A DNA stretch of 5,868 nucleotides from Rubrobacter sp. (lineage in GTDB: Bacteria; Actinomycetota; Rubrobacteria; Rubrobacterales; Rubrobacteraceae): contig JAFAPF010000200.1 in NCBI GenBank assembly GCA_019247245.1, positions 1-5,868 of the forward strand, in the 5' to 3' direction. Within the stretch, counting starts at the first letter, position 1. Each line of letters starts with the position of its first letter. Under the pieces are notes generated by a model. That model searched no databases. It was given only the letters and a program-made list of their open reading frames with translations, and was not told where the DNA came from. This document shows positions 5,664 through 5,868 of this stretch, in pieces. The position numbers were made by a program, and so were the translations under genes.

Positions 5664-5868
5664 GAGCAGATCAACCGTGACTCGGCTGCCAGGAGCTCCC
5701 CCTTTTTAAGTCCCCTGCCATCTGCTGTGGGCAGACGGCACGTCCAGTTTAGCGCAGCCTGCGGCCTTACGTGCAGCTTACCGGGCCCTTCACGGAGAAA
5801 GATGGTAGGTAAAGTTGCCCGAGGGCCTAGCGCATGGGGTGGAGTATCCTGAAGCGTGAGGAGATCGG
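5664..5868. other. Non-coding upstream region at the window edge
   Basis: Together with 5550-5663 this makes 319 bp without a supported gene. It contains one imperfect stem-loop: GCCATCTGC (5717-5725), loop TGTGG, GCAGACGGC (5731-5739), a 9-bp stem with one mismatch and no U-tract on either strand. An 8-bp GGAGCTCC palindrome followed by CCCTTTTT lies at 5692-5707 but has no loop and so is not a convincing terminator. No tRNA or other RNA gene is recognisable. Only very short open frames occur, including one starting at 5834 on the plus strand that runs off the window. Confidence 0.5.

Noticed and set aside
5692..5707. GGAGCTCC followed by CCCTTTTT, resembling a plus-strand terminator
   Set aside because: The palindrome has no loop and cannot form a normal hairpin. 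No plus-strand gene precedes it.
5834..5868. Plus-strand ATG frame (MGWSILKREEI) running off the window end
   Set aside because: Only 11 codons are visible, with a weak GAGGG 8 nt upstream. It could be the start of a divergent gene, but there is too little to support a call without sequence beyond 5868.
1..5868. CRISPR array, tRNA or rRNA, insertion sequence or attachment site
   Set aside because: Apart from the 17-bp tandem array, no spaced direct repeats were found, and no tRNA-like cloverleaf, transposase-like protein or flanking terminal inverted repeats were visible.

Overview
The window looks like chromosomal DNA from a GC-rich bacterium. Protein style and Shine-Dalgarno usage fit a high-GC Gram-positive such as a Rubrobacter-like actinobacterium, but nothing in the sequence fixes the taxon. 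All three credible genes lie on the minus strand, so the transcriptional order runs from high to low coordinates.

Layout in transcription order. (1) 5550-5868 is a non-coding upstream region with a quasi-palindromic operator-like element, a weak promoter candidate and a stem-loop. (2) 2502-5549 encodes a 1015-aa flavin and iron-sulfur 2-hydroxyacid dehydrogenase of the D-lactate/D-2-hydroxyglutarate dehydrogenase type: FAD-binding domain, FAD-oxidase C-terminal domain, two ferredoxin-type cysteine motifs and two CCG domains in one chain. (3) A 116-bp gap follows, containing a second copy of the operator-like element. (4) 700-2385 encodes an LctP/LldP-family lactate permease. (5) A 244-bp gap is dense in dyad symmetries and ends in a 17-bp tandem repeat. 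(6) 39-455 encodes a small Arg-rich, single-membrane-span, helical YtxH-like protein of unknown function.

The permease should import lactate or a related 2-hydroxyacid such as glycolate. The dehydrogenase should oxidise the D-2-hydroxyacid to the 2-oxoacid and pass electrons through flavin and Fe-S clusters to the membrane electron-transport chain. The shared motif in front of both genes suggests one regulator controls uptake and oxidation together. The small membrane protein has its own leader and dyads and may be a separate transcription unit.

The proteins are members of known families and I see no clearly novel multi-gene system. The points most worth a second look are the shared regulatory motif, a Tyr where this dehydrogenase family normally has the catalytic-site His, a hydrophobic C-terminal tail on the dehydrogenase, and the tandem repeats in the small gene's leader. 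For three genes the start codon was chosen or confirmed by a strong Shine-Dalgarno sequence. In two of them this shortens the longest open frame.
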